A DNA stretch of 63,828 nt from the NCBI GenBank assembly GCA_026707045.1, contig JAPOXO010000129.1, forward strand, positions 88,155 to 151,982. Direction: 5' to 3'. This DNA comes from Gammaproteobacteria bacterium. GTDB lineage: Bacteria > Pseudomonadota > Gammaproteobacteria > Pseudomonadales > Azotimanducaceae. Both the position numbers and the translations under genes were made by a program. This document shows positions 1 to 9,923 of the stretch, piece by piece. The first letter of the stretch is position 1. The number at the start of each line of letters is the position of its first letter. A model generated the notes under the pieces. The model worked only from the letters and a program-made list of their open reading frames with translations, was not told the origin of the DNA and made no database searches.

Positions 1-254
1 GCCCATCCAGACCGATTTTGATATACGGCATTGTGGCCGCGCACTGTAAGTTCGTTCAGACGATTTACCAATTCATTGCTATAGTTTCGGCTTCGAGCTA
101 CTGCCAAGTCTCGTGCCACGTCTCTATAGAGTCTTATAAATTCGTCTACCCCTAGACTGTTGTTAGATCGCTTGTTTGCTTCAGCAGAATCGAGGACATA
201 CTGAAGCCGATCCCAATCGTCTTCTCTAAGCTGGACAAAATGAGTCTGCTTCAC
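1..254 (-). CDS. SpoIIM/DUF95-family membrane protein, 5' part only
   Basis: Only the N-terminal ~84 residues are inside the window; the gene runs off the left edge. The translation begins MKQTHFVQLREDDWDRLQ and continues with a helical stretch containing LYRDVARDLAVARS and LNELTVRGHNAVY. That pattern (basic N-terminus, W-x-x-L, LYR-x-x-x-DLA-x-A) is typical of the cytoplasmic N-terminus of SpoIIM/DUF95 integral membrane proteins. The GTG start at 254 overlaps the TGA stop of the RDD gene, so the two are translationally coupled. In many bacteria SpoIIM-RDD pairs flank MoxR ATPase/DUF58 clusters; that the missing flank holds such genes is an inference. Function is unknown. Confidence 0.7.
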   Translation of the reverse strand, partial: MKQTHFVQLREDDWDRLQYVLDSAEANKRSNNSLGVDEFIRLYRDVARDLAVARSRNYSNELVNRLNELTVRGHNAVYQNRSGW

Positions 255-1045
255 AAGTTTCCTCGAATGCCGTTAGCGTATTTCAAAACAGCGCGAACAG
301 CGTCGTCACCAGTAGAACCATGAATGGGTTCCAAAATCTCTGCAAGTTCTTGTGAACGTGGACCCGAGAGTGAGCTAACTCTATCTTGAAAATCAGTGAT
401 CGCCGATTGTTCCGAGCGGTTTAATTTGACGGGGAACGCAGCACCAACAGCATCCTTTGGAGCCTTGCGTTTTATTCCAACGTCTGTATAGATCACCACT
501 GTGTCCGCCACGTGGTCGCCAATTCGTTTAAATCCCTTCGACATTGACATGCTTACGAGAGCCGGAACACAGAACAGCATCACATCTAGGAATCGAAGCA
601 AATTGCGAAGTAATGAAGGTGCTAGCCGGATCGGGGTTCCATCGGAATTCACAACTTTGAGATTCGCTACATTCTTTCCGGGTGTTCGACCGTCATTGAA
701 GATTTCGAAGGCAACTCCATAAAACCAATTTAGCGCAAACGCTCCCAACAAACTTAAGAGCATCCCAATATCTGCCGTCGGAATTAGAGCTACAACCAGG
801 GTCAAAATGACTAAAAGTGCAATTTTGATCAACTCATCGATCAAAAACGCTTGAGCGCGAGCACTGATCCCTGCCGGACAGAGGTGAATGATTGCTCCTT
901 CTGGCGTTTCCAATTGCTCACGAGTATCGGTAATCAGATTATCCCGATGATGTGTATAGGATCGTACCGTTCGTTCGGACTCTCCAAATTCCTGCGACCC
1001 ACTTGCCGCACCTTCGATTGGAATATGCGATGGATTAGTCGACAT
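251..1045 (-). CDS. RDD family membrane protein
   Basis: This 264-residue protein has an RDD domain at roughly residues 55-190. It shows the conserved Arg and Asp of the first helix (ARAQAFLIDELIKI), a GRTPGK loop between helices, and a late R-I-G-D-H-x-x-D-T motif. Four hydrophobic segments are visible (about 70-90, 95-115, 145-165 and a weaker one near 50). The last ~75 residues are hydrophilic and probably cytoplasmic. RDD proteins are of largely unknown function; some act in ion or solute transport. The coupled downstream SpoIIM-like gene supports membership of the common RDD/SpoIIM pair. The family call is secure, the role is not known. Confidence 0.8.
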   Translation of the reverse strand: MSTNPSHIPIEGAASGSQEFGESERTVRSYTHHRDNLITDTREQLETPEGAIIHLCPAGISARAQAFLIDELIKIALLVILTLVVALIPTADIGMLLSLLGAFALNWFYGVAFEIFNDGRTPGKNVANLKVVNSDGTPIRLAPSLLRNLLRFLDVMLFCVPALVSMSMSKGFKRIGDHVADTVVIYTDVGIKRKAPKDAVGAAFPVKLNRSEQSAITDFQDRVSSLSGPRSQELAEILEPIHGSTGDDAVRAVLKYANGIRGNL

Positions 1046-1085
1046 GTGAAGAGCTATAAGGAAAGAATATTTTCAAAAAATTGAG

Positions 1086-2327
1086 CTAGATCGTGGTCCG
1101 TTGTCGAAATTTTGTGAGATCAATGTCCCGTCGAAACGGAGAGCGCTGCTCAATGTACTCGATGTCATGTGCAACGAATTGCTTCTCTTCTTCTAAAAAC
1201 CGTGCGACAGCATGTCGAAAGCTGGTGTCAGCTATGTAATGCGCTGAGTAAGTAGATCGGGGAAGATAACCACGGGCGATCTTGTGTCCTCCCTGAGCTC
1301 CGGCTTCGACGTGCTCGAGTTTGTGCGCGATGGCGAAATCGATTGCTTGGTAGTAGCAAGTCTCGAAGTGCAAGAATCTATGATCTTCGCTGCATCCCCA
1401 GTTTCTTCCGAAAATTGTGTCGTCGCCGAGAAAATTGATTGCTCCTGCGATGTACTCACCATCTCGTTTACACAGAATGAGCAGTGTCCGATCCGGCATT
1501 AACTCAGATACCAAGCTGAAAAATTCGCGATTGAGATAGGGATGACCCCATTTGCGATAGCCGGTATCAACATAAAACTTGTAAAACGCATCCCAGTGAT
1601 GCTCTCGAAGGTCGCTTCCCGTGATCCATTCGATTGAAATTCCGTTTTTAACTGCTTCGCGACGCTCACGCCTTATGTTTTTTCGTTTCTTTGATGACAA
1701 TTCAGACAAGAACTCGTCGAATGAAGTGTAGTTTGGGTTGTACCAATGAAACTGAGTATCGATGCGCTGTAGCCATCCAAGTCTTCCCGCTCTGTCCCAT
1801 TGGTCCTTCGTCATGAAAGTGATGTGAGCCGAACTCAATTGAAGCTTTCGGGTAACTTGCGCGATCGTGTGCAGGAGCTGATCCTCCACTGGTCCGTCTA
1901 ATCCATCTGCCGAAGTAAGCAGTCGGGGTCCGGTAGCTGGTGTGAACGGAATGCTCACCTGCAATTTCGGGTAGTACTGTCCTCCCGCACCATACCAAGC
2001 GTTAGCCCAACTTCCATCAAACACGAACTCACCTCTCGAGTGCGATTTGACATACATCGGAACGACACCTAAGGTTTGTTCTTGTGACTTGAGCTCAATA
2101 TGAAATGGTTGCCAGCCGGTTTCAGCTGACACACTACCGCTTTCCTCTAGTGCTCGAAAAAACCGATGATCCACGAATGGATTGTAGGGTCGGCTTGTTG
2201 GATTCGCACACTCATTCCACGTGGAAGCAGCTACATCACAAATTGAATGCCGAATATGACCTTCAAGCTTTACTGAAGCGTTTCCCACGATTTGTCCGTC
2301 AAATTGGTCTGGGTACGAAGTACACAA
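1086..2327 (-). CDS. FemAB/GNAT-like N-acyltransferase (DUF482, COG3146 type)
   Basis: The 413-residue product matches the DUF482 'peptidogalycan biosynthesis/recognition' family by its N-terminal pattern: AASTWNE, then NPFVDHRFFRALEESGSV and GWQPFHIEL, then the central KKRKNIRRERREA and the C-terminal AGAQGGHKIARGYLP. These proteins have a FemAB-like double GNAT fold and are annotated as acyltransferases, but the natural substrate is not established. The gene ends in an intergenic gap before the RDD gene and starts 9 bases after the stop of the PhyH-like gene, so both are probably one transcript. The start is the first ATG after the upstream stop. Confidence 0.8.
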   Translation of the reverse strand: MCTSYPDQFDGQIVGNASVKLEGHIRHSICDVAASTWNECANPTSRPYNPFVDHRFFRALEESGSVSAETGWQPFHIELKSQEQTLGVVPMYVKSHSRGEFVFDGSWANAWYGAGGQYYPKLQVSIPFTPATGPRLLTSADGLDGPVEDQLLHTIAQVTRKLQLSSAHITFMTKDQWDRAGRLGWLQRIDTQFHWYNPNYTSFDEFLSELSSKKRKNIRRERREAVKNGISIEWITGSDLREHHWDAFYKFYVDTGYRKWGHPYLNREFFSLVSELMPDRTLLILCKRDGEYIAGAINFLGDDTIFGRNWGCSEDHRFLHFETCYYQAIDFAIAHKLEHVEAGAQGGHKIARGYLPRSTYSAHYIADTSFRHAVARFLEEEKQFVAHDIEYIEQRSPFRRDIDLTKFRQRTTI

Positions 2328-2336
2328 GCATTTTGC

Positions 2337-3512
2337 TTATGTTCGCAAACTTTCAGTCAGTTCTTGGTCAGGACCAATCGCAAATTCTCCGCCTGGTCCA
2401 GTGAATTCGTGAACCATGAGTTGCTGAATTTCCATTCGTTCGCGTTCATTTGACTGTGCAAACGCTTCACTTTCTCGGTACGCCTTAAAGGCCATGCTCG
2501 TGTCATTCTTTGGGAATACGTACATAGGAGTCATTGCTTGAAGCATTGCAGCGCGTGGATGATCGGTTCGATTGACTCCCGCTCTATGCCAAGTTCGAGA
2601 ATCATAGAGAATGATGCTTCCTCCGGGAGCTTCCACCACATCGGCATCCGGACCCGTATACGGTAGACCGTGTTGAGCGCGGTAACCTCGACGGTAAGTT
2701 TGGGCTTGTCCCCATTCCCTGGGTGGAGGCCGATCTAGTGCGTGAGAACCTAGTTTGAATGCCGTCGCACCCCGTTCCTTGGTGAAGTCCGACACACACA
2801 CGTTGCGTTGTACACCAAGTACTGTTTCACGTGTTGGCGTAGGTACTTGTCCCCTTACACCTGTACCCCAGTGATATGGAAAATCAGAGTGCCACCCCTG
2901 TACGTCTCGTTGGCCATCATCCTTGTACAAAACAGCCATGGCTGGAGCGTGGGAGAGTCGGATGTCGGGTATACCCATGTATTGGCGAATCAACCAAAGA
3001 GACAAGGGCTCAGCCGCGGTTTTCGCAACTGCGACATGCTGTGCAATTGCATGGGCACGTACGCGAGTTCGGCCTTCATAGCGATCTGTACACGCTACGA
3101 GCTCAAGGCCCTCGACTATTTTGGAATCCAAAATGCACGGAAGGCATACCCAACCGTCTTCTTTGAGATGCTTCAAATACACGGAAGGCAATTCGGCTGG
3201 ACCATGTGTCTCTTCGAACTCAACAGACACTAAATCTTCGGAGTTCAGCTCCAATTTCGAAGGAAAAGAAAGTGTGAACTTGGAACTTGTGCTTGACGAG
3301 ACTTTATTGACCACTGTACCCGTTTCGACATGGATCAGTTCGTTTCTACCGTGTCTATCCCATACGGTACTGTCGTCAGCCTCACTCGTACATGCGAGTC
3401 GATTTCCATTGAACGAAGCGAATCTGCCATCTTCTGATTCCAAGAGAAGATAGTTGCGCTCAGGACGATTTACGACGACAGCGCGTTCCTCAAAGATGTC
3501 GCCATCAACCAT
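2337..3512 (-). CDS. Phytanoyl-CoA dioxygenase (PhyH)-like Fe(II)/2-oxoglutarate enzyme
   Basis: The 391-residue protein carries a PhyH-type jelly roll from about residue 115. The metal triad is readable: H208-x-D210 in GWHSDFPYH and H309 in SRTWHRAG, followed by R320, the likely 2-oxoglutarate ligand. The first ~110 residues form an extra beta-rich N-terminal region not typical of PhyH. The family hydroxylates acyl-CoAs, halogenates or modifies natural products, so the substrate cannot be named. The gene lies between the ABC exporter pair and the GNAT-like gene with gaps of 17 and 9 bases, suggesting one operon that may modify and export a lipid-like molecule. That pathway idea is inference. 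Confidence 0.8.
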   Translation of the reverse strand: MVDGDIFEERAVVVNRPERNYLLLESEDGRFASFNGNRLACTSEADDSTVWDRHGRNELIHVETGTVVNKVSSSTSSKFTLSFPSKLELNSEDLVSVEFEETHGPAELPSVYLKHLKEDGWVCLPCILDSKIVEGLELVACTDRYEGRTRVRAHAIAQHVAVAKTAAEPLSLWLIRQYMGIPDIRLSHAPAMAVLYKDDGQRDVQGWHSDFPYHWGTGVRGQVPTPTRETVLGVQRNVCVSDFTKERGATAFKLGSHALDRPPPREWGQAQTYRRGYRAQHGLPYTGPDADVVEAPGGSIILYDSRTWHRAGVNRTDHPRAAMLQAMTPMYVFPKNDTSMAFKAYRESEAFAQSNERERMEIQQLMVHEFTGPGGEFAIGPDQELTESLRT

Positions 3513-3529
3513 GTTTTGATCGATTTGCC

Positions 3530-5584
3530 CTAGCTCGCCGCACCGCCTTCAGCAGCGCCCGTGGTCTGGAGTTCGACGAAACGACGATAGGCTCCACCCG
3601 GTCGATTGAGCAGTTCCTCGTGACTGCCTTGTTCCACGATCGAGCCATTCTCGAGAAATACGATCTTGTCGGATTGCGCAATTGTGGAGAGTCTATGGGC
3701 AATGATGATCACAAGCCTATCTTTTGCCGCTTCGTGCAGAGAATTGACCAAGTGTTCTTCTGTCTCAGGGTCTAGCGCTGAGGTCGGTTCGTCCAATATC
3801 AGGATTCGAGAGTCGCGAATAAGTCCTCTGGCTATGGCTATTCTCTGTTTCTGCCCTACCGAAAGTCTGCTTGCTGTAGTCGCGCCGAGCTTGGTTTGGT
3901 AGCCCTCGGGAAGAGATTCAATGAAGTCGTGAATCCCTGCTATTTTTGCAACGCGCTCCACTTCGGCTTGAGGAGCATCGAGTTTTCCATAGCAAATGTT
4001 GTCACGAATGGTTTCAGAGAACAATTGAGTCTCCTGAAAAACGTATGTAACTTGGCTCCGCAGACTGTCGAGTGTGAGGTGATCCACGTTTTTCTTATCA
4101 ATGAGAACTTCACCTTCAGTCGACATGTGGTAACGAGGAATAAGATAGGCCAAACTCGTTTTACCAGCACCGGTTGGACCTACAAAAGCAACAATTTCAC
4201 CAATATTGGCTTCTAAGTCAATTCGGTTTAGAGCTCGTCTGCCATCGGGATAGACCAGCCCCACACGCTTCATTTCGATTCCCTTGGAGATCTTTCCAAG
4301 TTTGACATTTCCCATGTCTGCTTCAGGTTCCATATCCATAAAGGCGAATACTCGTCGCATAGCCACTACGTTATCCATGAAACGAATCCAAAGCCATCCG
4401 AGCGCAAAAGCAGGTCCTCGAAGGTAGCCCATAATCAATCCAAGGGCGACAACATCTCCCGGGGTCAAGTCTCCGTGAATCACCCTGAATACAAAATAGG
4501 CAGTAGGTGCCAATGATGCTGCCTTGCCCATAATCCCACTACAGAAAAAAATGATGTACCAAAGGAAAGTGACTCTACGATAGCGGAAGAACGACTCTTT
4601 GCTGTCGTTGTCGAATCTGCCTTTTTCTTCTTTGTTGCCGCCTAAACTCTGAACCGCGAGTACATTGTCCATCCCTTCTTCGATTGTTGCAGTAGTGATA
4701 GAACCTGCTGCTCGGGCAGCTTGACCTCGTCGCCTTACAATCCGACCGAACAAGCTTGAGACCAGAACCCATGCGGGAAAGATCAGTACTGTGAGAATTG
4801 CAATCTCTGGTAGGTGGGGATAAGCACTTATCAGCATGAAGTACGCTTGCATGAACAGGATCGTCGACATGATGGGAGTGTGAGTTATCTCGTAGAAAAT
4901 CTCGTTGATCTGAGGGGTGTCGTACATTACCCGATAGATTGAATCTCCAATCCTCTGTTCCTCGAGTTTCGTCATAGAAAGCGAGGTAATCCGTGCAAAC
5001 AAATTCGAGCGCAAAGTGTGATTTAGAGATTGGTTCAATCGCATGTGCAACTTAAACTCTGCCCAACCATATAGCCCACCGGCAGTACTGTGTCCACCAT
5101 GCATGTGGTTTTCGACCTGTGTTGCATAATCGTGCCCTTGGGCAAGTCCAGCATCGACTTCGTCCTCGAACCCTTGAGTATAGGAACCGATGAAAACGAC
5201 GAAAAATAGTCCAATCACTGCAAACCAAATGACGATTTCAATCGGTGACGCAAATTCGAGTGCAGACACGAAAGGCATAGCGTAACTAGGAAATCCCGAA
5301 GCTTCCGAAACCGGAATCCGGAGGACTACGTGATCCGTTAAGACCTTGAGAGGCCATGGGAGTAAAAACAGAGGAATGGAATAAGATCCTAGTTTTAAAA
5401 TGAACTTAGCGAGATATCTTCCCCAAAACAATCCGATATACTTGGTTGCCCTAAATATAATTCCCAAGGCTTCGCCCGCACCGATGTCTGTTCGGGTATC
5501 TAGGCCGCTGGAACGAGCGTCGAGTTCTGCTTCTCGTTCTCGAAGAGTCTTCTTTCTAGACTGAGATTGGATCGGTTCTGCCAT
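3530..5584 (-). CDS. ABC exporter, fused permease and ATPase (subunit 2)
   Basis: The 684-residue half-transporter has a six-helix type-I exporter transmembrane domain (about residues 55-390) and a C-terminal nucleotide-binding domain. Walker A is GPTGAGKT at 469-476, the signature is LSVGQ at 574-578, Walker B is ILILDE at 594-599 and the switch histidine is H630. All catalytic residues are present; the signature departs from LSGGQ at its third position. The ATG overlaps the TAA of the upstream ABC gene by one base (TAATG), so the two half-transporters are coupled and probably form a heterodimer. A substrate cannot be deduced; lipid or lipopeptide export is a reasonable guess from the family. 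Confidence 0.9.
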   Translation of the reverse strand: MAEPIQSQSRKKTLREREAELDARSSGLDTRTDIGAGEALGIIFRATKYIGLFWGRYLAKFILKLGSYSIPLFLLPWPLKVLTDHVVLRIPVSEASGFPSYAMPFVSALEFASPIEIVIWFAVIGLFFVVFIGSYTQGFEDEVDAGLAQGHDYATQVENHMHGGHSTAGGLYGWAEFKLHMRLNQSLNHTLRSNLFARITSLSMTKLEEQRIGDSIYRVMYDTPQINEIFYEITHTPIMSTILFMQAYFMLISAYPHLPEIAILTVLIFPAWVLVSSLFGRIVRRRGQAARAAGSITTATIEEGMDNVLAVQSLGGNKEEKGRFDNDSKESFFRYRRVTFLWYIIFFCSGIMGKAASLAPTAYFVFRVIHGDLTPGDVVALGLIMGYLRGPAFALGWLWIRFMDNVVAMRRVFAFMDMEPEADMGNVKLGKISKGIEMKRVGLVYPDGRRALNRIDLEANIGEIVAFVGPTGAGKTSLAYLIPRYHMSTEGEVLIDKKNVDHLTLDSLRSQVTYVFQETQLFSETIRDNICYGKLDAPQAEVERVAKIAGIHDFIESLPEGYQTKLGATTASRLSVGQKQRIAIARGLIRDSRILILDEPTSALDPETEEHLVNSLHEAAKDRLVIIIAHRLSTIAQSDKIVFLENGSIVEQGSHEELLNRPGGAYRRFVELQTTGAAEGGAAS

Positions 5585-8031
5585 TACGCCGACCTTCCTG
5601 CTACGTTAGTAAGGTTTGATTCTGTCTCAACAAACGTGCGATAGCGTCCACCGGGCAATTGCATGAGGTCGTCGTGGTTTCCGCTCTCGATGATTTTTCC
5701 GTCCTCCAAGTACAAAATATTGTCTGCTTGGCGAATTGTTGAGATTCGGTGCGTAATCAAGAAGATTGCACGCCCTTCCTTGTCTTTATCACGCTTCACC
5801 CATTCAATAAGGTTTTGCATGACTTTGTATTCAGTAGCAGCATCCAACGCCGCCGTGGGTTCGTCAAGTACAAGCAATGGCGCATTTCTGATTATTGCTC
5901 GAGCGATCGATAACCGTTGTCTTTGACCCGTCGAGAGCTTTCCACCACGATCCGACAAAACAGTATCCAACCCGTTCGGCAAATCCTTGACGTACTCGTC
6001 AATAGCAGCGATTCGTAGTGACTCAAGCACCTGGTCGTCGGTTGCATTGGGAGCAACATATCGAATGTTGTCTCGAACCGACATTCCGAAAAGCAGATTC
6101 TCCTGCAACGCAATGGCAATCTTTCCCCTTAAGGTATGTGTCAGATAGTCTCGAATATCCTTCCCATCAACACTGATTGAACCTGTATCCGGATTAAATA
6201 GGCGCAATAGAAGTGCCATGAGAGTACTCTTTCCTGAGCCGGTTGGTCCAATGATTGCCGTGACTGTTCCTCGTTCAGCTCGGAAGGAAATATCGCTTAG
6301 AACCGGTCTATCTTGTTCGTAACGAAAACCCACATTTGAGAATTCAATATCGCTTTTGAATTCGGTTAACGGAACTGCGTCGTGTTTGTCCTTGATGTCC
6401 GGTTCAATATCCAGAATGTCGAACACCCGTCGCAGACCCATTGCCATATCCTGTGCCGTCATCCAATTCCGGAGCAATCCACGAAGATGATTTGCTCCGC
6501 CGCGGAACTGGCCTTTGGTCCAATCAAAACTTGCCAAATTCCAAACTACAAAACTGACACCGACGAGTTGGATTAGGTCTAGTGCCCAGGTTTCAGAGCT
6601 ATTGAATGCCCACATGGCCATCATGGATTCGCCCAAGATCATGAAGCAGGCAGCGACAGTGAACATCACAATGGTAATGAGTGCGATGAGGTTTCTTACT
6701 CGGTAAGCCGCGTTGAAGGCAACGACTGAATCTCGCTCGAATTTCTTCTGTACGCGGTCTGAAGTTCCGAATGCTTTGATCAATTTAATTGCACTAAAGG
6801 TCTCTTGGACATTCGAAGTGACATCCGAAGTGGATGCGCGATAGACAAGCGATCGGACTCGTACTCGAGGCATCGCGATATGGGCCCATGTCAGGGCGGG
6901 AACAACAAGCAATGCAGCAAAGAGCCCAATCCAAGGACTGAGAAAGCTCACGACGGCTACAGCAACGAAATAGTTGATAACCATTTGAGACGCACCTACC
7001 AGTTGTCCTATGACATTCGTAACCATTGCACTGTCTTGATAGATGCGAAAGATTGAGTCTCCAGTCCTGTGATCACTGTGGTAGCTAATTGAGAGTTGAT
7101 GCCACCGCTCAACTAAAGCTACTCGAAGATCTTGATTGATACGTTGCAATATCCACATGTTGTAGTAAGAATTGGCGTAGCCTAAGGGTGTATTTGCTAG
7201 AAATAAAATGATGTCCAGTCGGAGCCAAACCCACAACAGTCCCATTCGTTCCTGTAACGAGAGGGATTCAAGAAGCTCTGAGGACAGTTCCGGTAAACCC
7301 AATATCTTGCTCAATCCCGGAGCGAGGGGCTCTCCCTGTAACAAAGCCTGATTGAATAAATCTGCTAGAATGAGACCAAAGAAAAAGCCAATTGTTGCTT
7401 GTGTGAACACAATTAGATAGTAAAAGCACAAATGCGTGCCAGCTCGGAAACGAAACTTGATAGTTCCGTTCGAAATTCGATATTGAACCATCCACCCAAG
7501 CGCGGCAGCCACGGTGACGGCAACTCCGTAAAAGCCGTCCCACCATCCCTCTATCAACACCATCGCGTTGAAATTCACGAAGAATCCAGCAAGTACAGCC
7601 AGGAGTGCACCCATGGTCTGTGTCCGTCCACTTGAGTAGGTCATGACAAACATCGCAATGCACAATGCAGCAACGGGAATGTATAGCAAGATCATTGGCC
7701 ATCCTAGCGACGGTTCAACCCATCCGGTAAGCGGTCCGATTATGGCGACAATCATCACGAGAAACGGCGCATATCCAAATCGGTAGCCGGCCCCAGCCAC
7801 ATTGTCCGCAACTTCCTCTGCCAAACCCTCTCCAGGAGTAAACCAGCGACCTAGCAATTGCGGCCGTATATAGGGCCAGGATCGGAGAAACAGCTTAAGC
7901 ACATCGATAAAACCGCTTTCGTCATCGCTGACCTTTGCCATCTTTTCTGGCGGAAGTTCGCCAGGACCAAAAATTGGAAGGGCTTTTGAAGCTCTGAGTT
8001 CGGTTTCCTGAAGATCGATGCTGTCTTGCAT
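5584..8031 (-). CDS. ABC exporter, fused permease and ATPase with extra N-terminal membrane domain (subunit 1)
   Basis: This 815-residue protein is about 200 residues longer than a usual half-transporter. The extra N-terminus carries roughly four additional hydrophobic segments (about 90-190) ahead of the six-helix exporter domain that begins near residue 200. The ATPase domain is complete: Walker A GPTGSGKS at 595-602, signature LSTGQ at 699-703, Walker B LLVLDE at 719-724 and switch H761. It is the first gene of the ABC-ABC-PhyH-GNAT run, with a ~195-base upstream gap that should hold the promoter. The partner is the adjacent 684-residue protein. Confidence 0.9.
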   Translation of the reverse strand: MQDSIDLQETELRASKALPIFGPGELPPEKMAKVSDDESGFIDVLKLFLRSWPYIRPQLLGRWFTPGEGLAEEVADNVAGAGYRFGYAPFLVMIVAIIGPLTGWVEPSLGWPMILLYIPVAALCIAMFVMTYSSGRTQTMGALLAVLAGFFVNFNAMVLIEGWWDGFYGVAVTVAAALGWMVQYRISNGTIKFRFRAGTHLCFYYLIVFTQATIGFFFGLILADLFNQALLQGEPLAPGLSKILGLPELSSELLESLSLQERMGLLWVWLRLDIILFLANTPLGYANSYYNMWILQRINQDLRVALVERWHQLSISYHSDHRTGDSIFRIYQDSAMVTNVIGQLVGASQMVINYFVAVAVVSFLSPWIGLFAALLVVPALTWAHIAMPRVRVRSLVYRASTSDVTSNVQETFSAIKLIKAFGTSDRVQKKFERDSVVAFNAAYRVRNLIALITIVMFTVAACFMILGESMMAMWAFNSSETWALDLIQLVGVSFVVWNLASFDWTKGQFRGGANHLRGLLRNWMTAQDMAMGLRRVFDILDIEPDIKDKHDAVPLTEFKSDIEFSNVGFRYEQDRPVLSDISFRAERGTVTAIIGPTGSGKSTLMALLLRLFNPDTGSISVDGKDIRDYLTHTLRGKIAIALQENLLFGMSVRDNIRYVAPNATDDQVLESLRIAAIDEYVKDLPNGLDTVLSDRGGKLSTGQRQRLSIARAIIRNAPLLVLDEPTAALDAATEYKVMQNLIEWVKRDKDKEGRAIFLITHRISTIRQADNILYLEDGKIIESGNHDDLMQLPGGRYRTFVETESNLTNVAGRSA

Positions 8032-8225
8032 ATTGAGAAGCCTAGTTCATGCGAGTTGTCTTGGTTCGAATACGAACTGAAACCGAGCAAGTATGATCAA
8101 TCGGCGTCGCAACAGTGTCTACTGATATCACGATCCCTGCACCCTGTTTCCTCTATCCGGGTCTAGCTTACCATGCGACCGCAAGTAACTTTGACCCCAT
8201 AGAGAATCTTGCTAGCAAAATCCAC

Positions 8226-9923
8226 TTAAGCGCCTTCTTCGGATTCATTCACACACAAGGAACTCACGCGATTGGATGCTGCAATTGCGGGTTGAGTCGG
8301 AAATTGCAGAGCATCATTGAAGTAATAGAAGATTAGTCCATTCGGCATCAGAAAGACCCTTATGCCTGACAAACCACTCATGTTTGGCACCCAGGTTTCA
8401 CAGTCCTCCAAATCTTCAATGAGCTCGTGAGCCGGGATCGCCCACATGCCGTTGTTGTATTTCATTCCGGCTAAGCCAGTGTCTGCACCTCGGTCCGAAT
8501 CGAGTCTTTGGAGAGTGGCATCCAGTAAGGTAGGGTCAAGCAATGGTACGTCGTCAATTGATCCATCGTCGAGCAGCATGAACTTGCCAAGTTTGACAAT
8601 CGAATTGGTGTCCCACCACATACCGAATCCGCCGTACGCTCTTCCCGTATTGACTTGGTCTGCATCGTTGGTCCGTCGTGTTGACAGGACACCTGGAGAA
8701 AGTCCAAGCGGTCGGTAGATGCGGTCCACTACAAAAGCGAACGAGTCTGTGAAGCCATAGTTATTGACATGCAGAAATCTATCCAAAGCAGTCACAAGAA
8801 TGTAGGTGTCAGCAGTTTGGTAAATGAAATGGCTTCCAGCATCTGCTCCGTTCTCCCAAGACATGGCGGCTTCAAGTTTGGCTGCCGCATCAATCAGTCC
8901 ATAAAAGTCTCCAGGGGCAGGGTCCAAAAGAGGTGCGTCAACTTCGAAGTTTCCAGAGGTCATATCGACCAAATGGTTGATTGTTACGTTGTCCCAAACT
9001 CCCGGAGAGTCTTCGGCTTCTGGCAAGTAATTGAAAACGTATTCCTCGGTGACCGGAGTTTCCCTGTTCAAAGACAGATGCATGATTACAAGTGGTGCAT
9101 AAACGGATTTGGCGGTGGAAAACGACGTCAACAACATGTGATCGCAGTACGGATATGGAACGCTACGTGTCCTACAGTCTGTTCTGTAATGAATTCCCTC
9201 ATAAAAGATTCCAGCGACTGAGAGATCGTCATTTTGAGGTAGTCCTGTGAGGAAGTCTTGGGCTTCAATTCCGTACGTAGTTGTGAAGTCTTCAAAGCTA
9301 GCCGTGGGCAATCGACCGTTTTGTTCGACGTGAAATTCACGCCGAATCTCTTCTGCGTCATCTAGGGAATTCAATGCAAACTCGACATGTACTTCACCGT
9401 ACATGTCAAACTTGTGAAAATTGCAGGTCTCCTGATCAATCCGTATGGAAGCTTGATCAACTTGGGACTCGTCGAATCGGAATTTGAGCAATCCGTTATG
9501 AGTGCAGTTCACCCAACGATGTATCAAAGTGAATGGGAGGCTGGCCCAATTTTGGTCGCCATCAGACCACGTCTTGCCAGGGCTCACGATGTAATCGAAG
9601 AGAAAATGCGTCGTGATTTGGAGAGATCGCGGTCGAGGAACAATGCTGCGATCAACTGTAATCACGTCGAATTCCATGACTGGCAATGTCGTTCCCGTAG
9701 AGGGCAGCCACGGGTCCTTATGTACGTCCGAAACTACTAAATCAGTTCCGATAACTTTTATGGTTCCTTCTATCGACTGCGAGGCGGGTTCATCTAGCGG
9801 AACGTAAGGATTGACATCATCAACAAGAACTGCCGTGCCGAGTAAACACAAAGTGAGGAGGGGCAAGGACAATTTAGATAAGGAGAGCTTTTCTAGATTG
9901 GGCGAATTGAATAACTCAACCAT
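8226..9923 (-). CDS. Serine hydrolase of the class C beta-lactamase/penicillin-binding-protein-like family
   Basis: I start the gene at ATG 9923, which gives 565 residues and overlaps the upstream permease stop by only 8 bases; an in-frame ATG at 9968 is possible but overlaps more. A hydrophobic segment at about 15-35 suggests a signal peptide or anchor. The catalytic S-x-x-K is STAK at about residues 269-272. A later FIYQTADTY replaces the usual Y-x-N and NMSGLSG sits where the H/K-x-G motif is expected. The ~265 residues before the catalytic domain are beta-rich and I do not recognise them. Overlap with the ABC-2 genes implies a joint role in the envelope or in processing an exported product. 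Confidence 0.75.
   Translation of the reverse strand: MVELFNSPNLEKLSLSKLSLPLLTLCLLGTAVLVDDVNPYVPLDEPASQSIEGTIKVIGTDLVVSDVHKDPWLPSTGTTLPVMEFDVITVDRSIVPRPRSLQITTHFLFDYIVSPGKTWSDGDQNWASLPFTLIHRWVNCTHNGLLKFRFDESQVDQASIRIDQETCNFHKFDMYGEVHVEFALNSLDDAEEIRREFHVEQNGRLPTASFEDFTTTYGIEAQDFLTGLPQNDDLSVAGIFYEGIHYRTDCRTRSVPYPYCDHMLLTSFSTAKSVYAPLVIMHLSLNRETPVTEEYVFNYLPEAEDSPGVWDNVTINHLVDMTSGNFEVDAPLLDPAPGDFYGLIDAAAKLEAAMSWENGADAGSHFIYQTADTYILVTALDRFLHVNNYGFTDSFAFVVDRIYRPLGLSPGVLSTRRTNDADQVNTGRAYGGFGMWWDTNSIVKLGKFMLLDDGSIDDVPLLDPTLLDATLQRLDSDRGADTGLAGMKYNNGMWAIPAHELIEDLEDCETWVPNMSGLSGIRVFLMPNGLIFYYFNDALQFPTQPAIAASNRVSSLCVNESEEGA

Noticed and set aside
8769-9221. 150-codon antisense frame over the serine hydrolase gene, and similar long antisense frames at 10163-10621, 11783-12268 and 38476-38946
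   Set aside because: Each is a shadow of a strongly supported gene on the other strand and shows no protein motif of its own.
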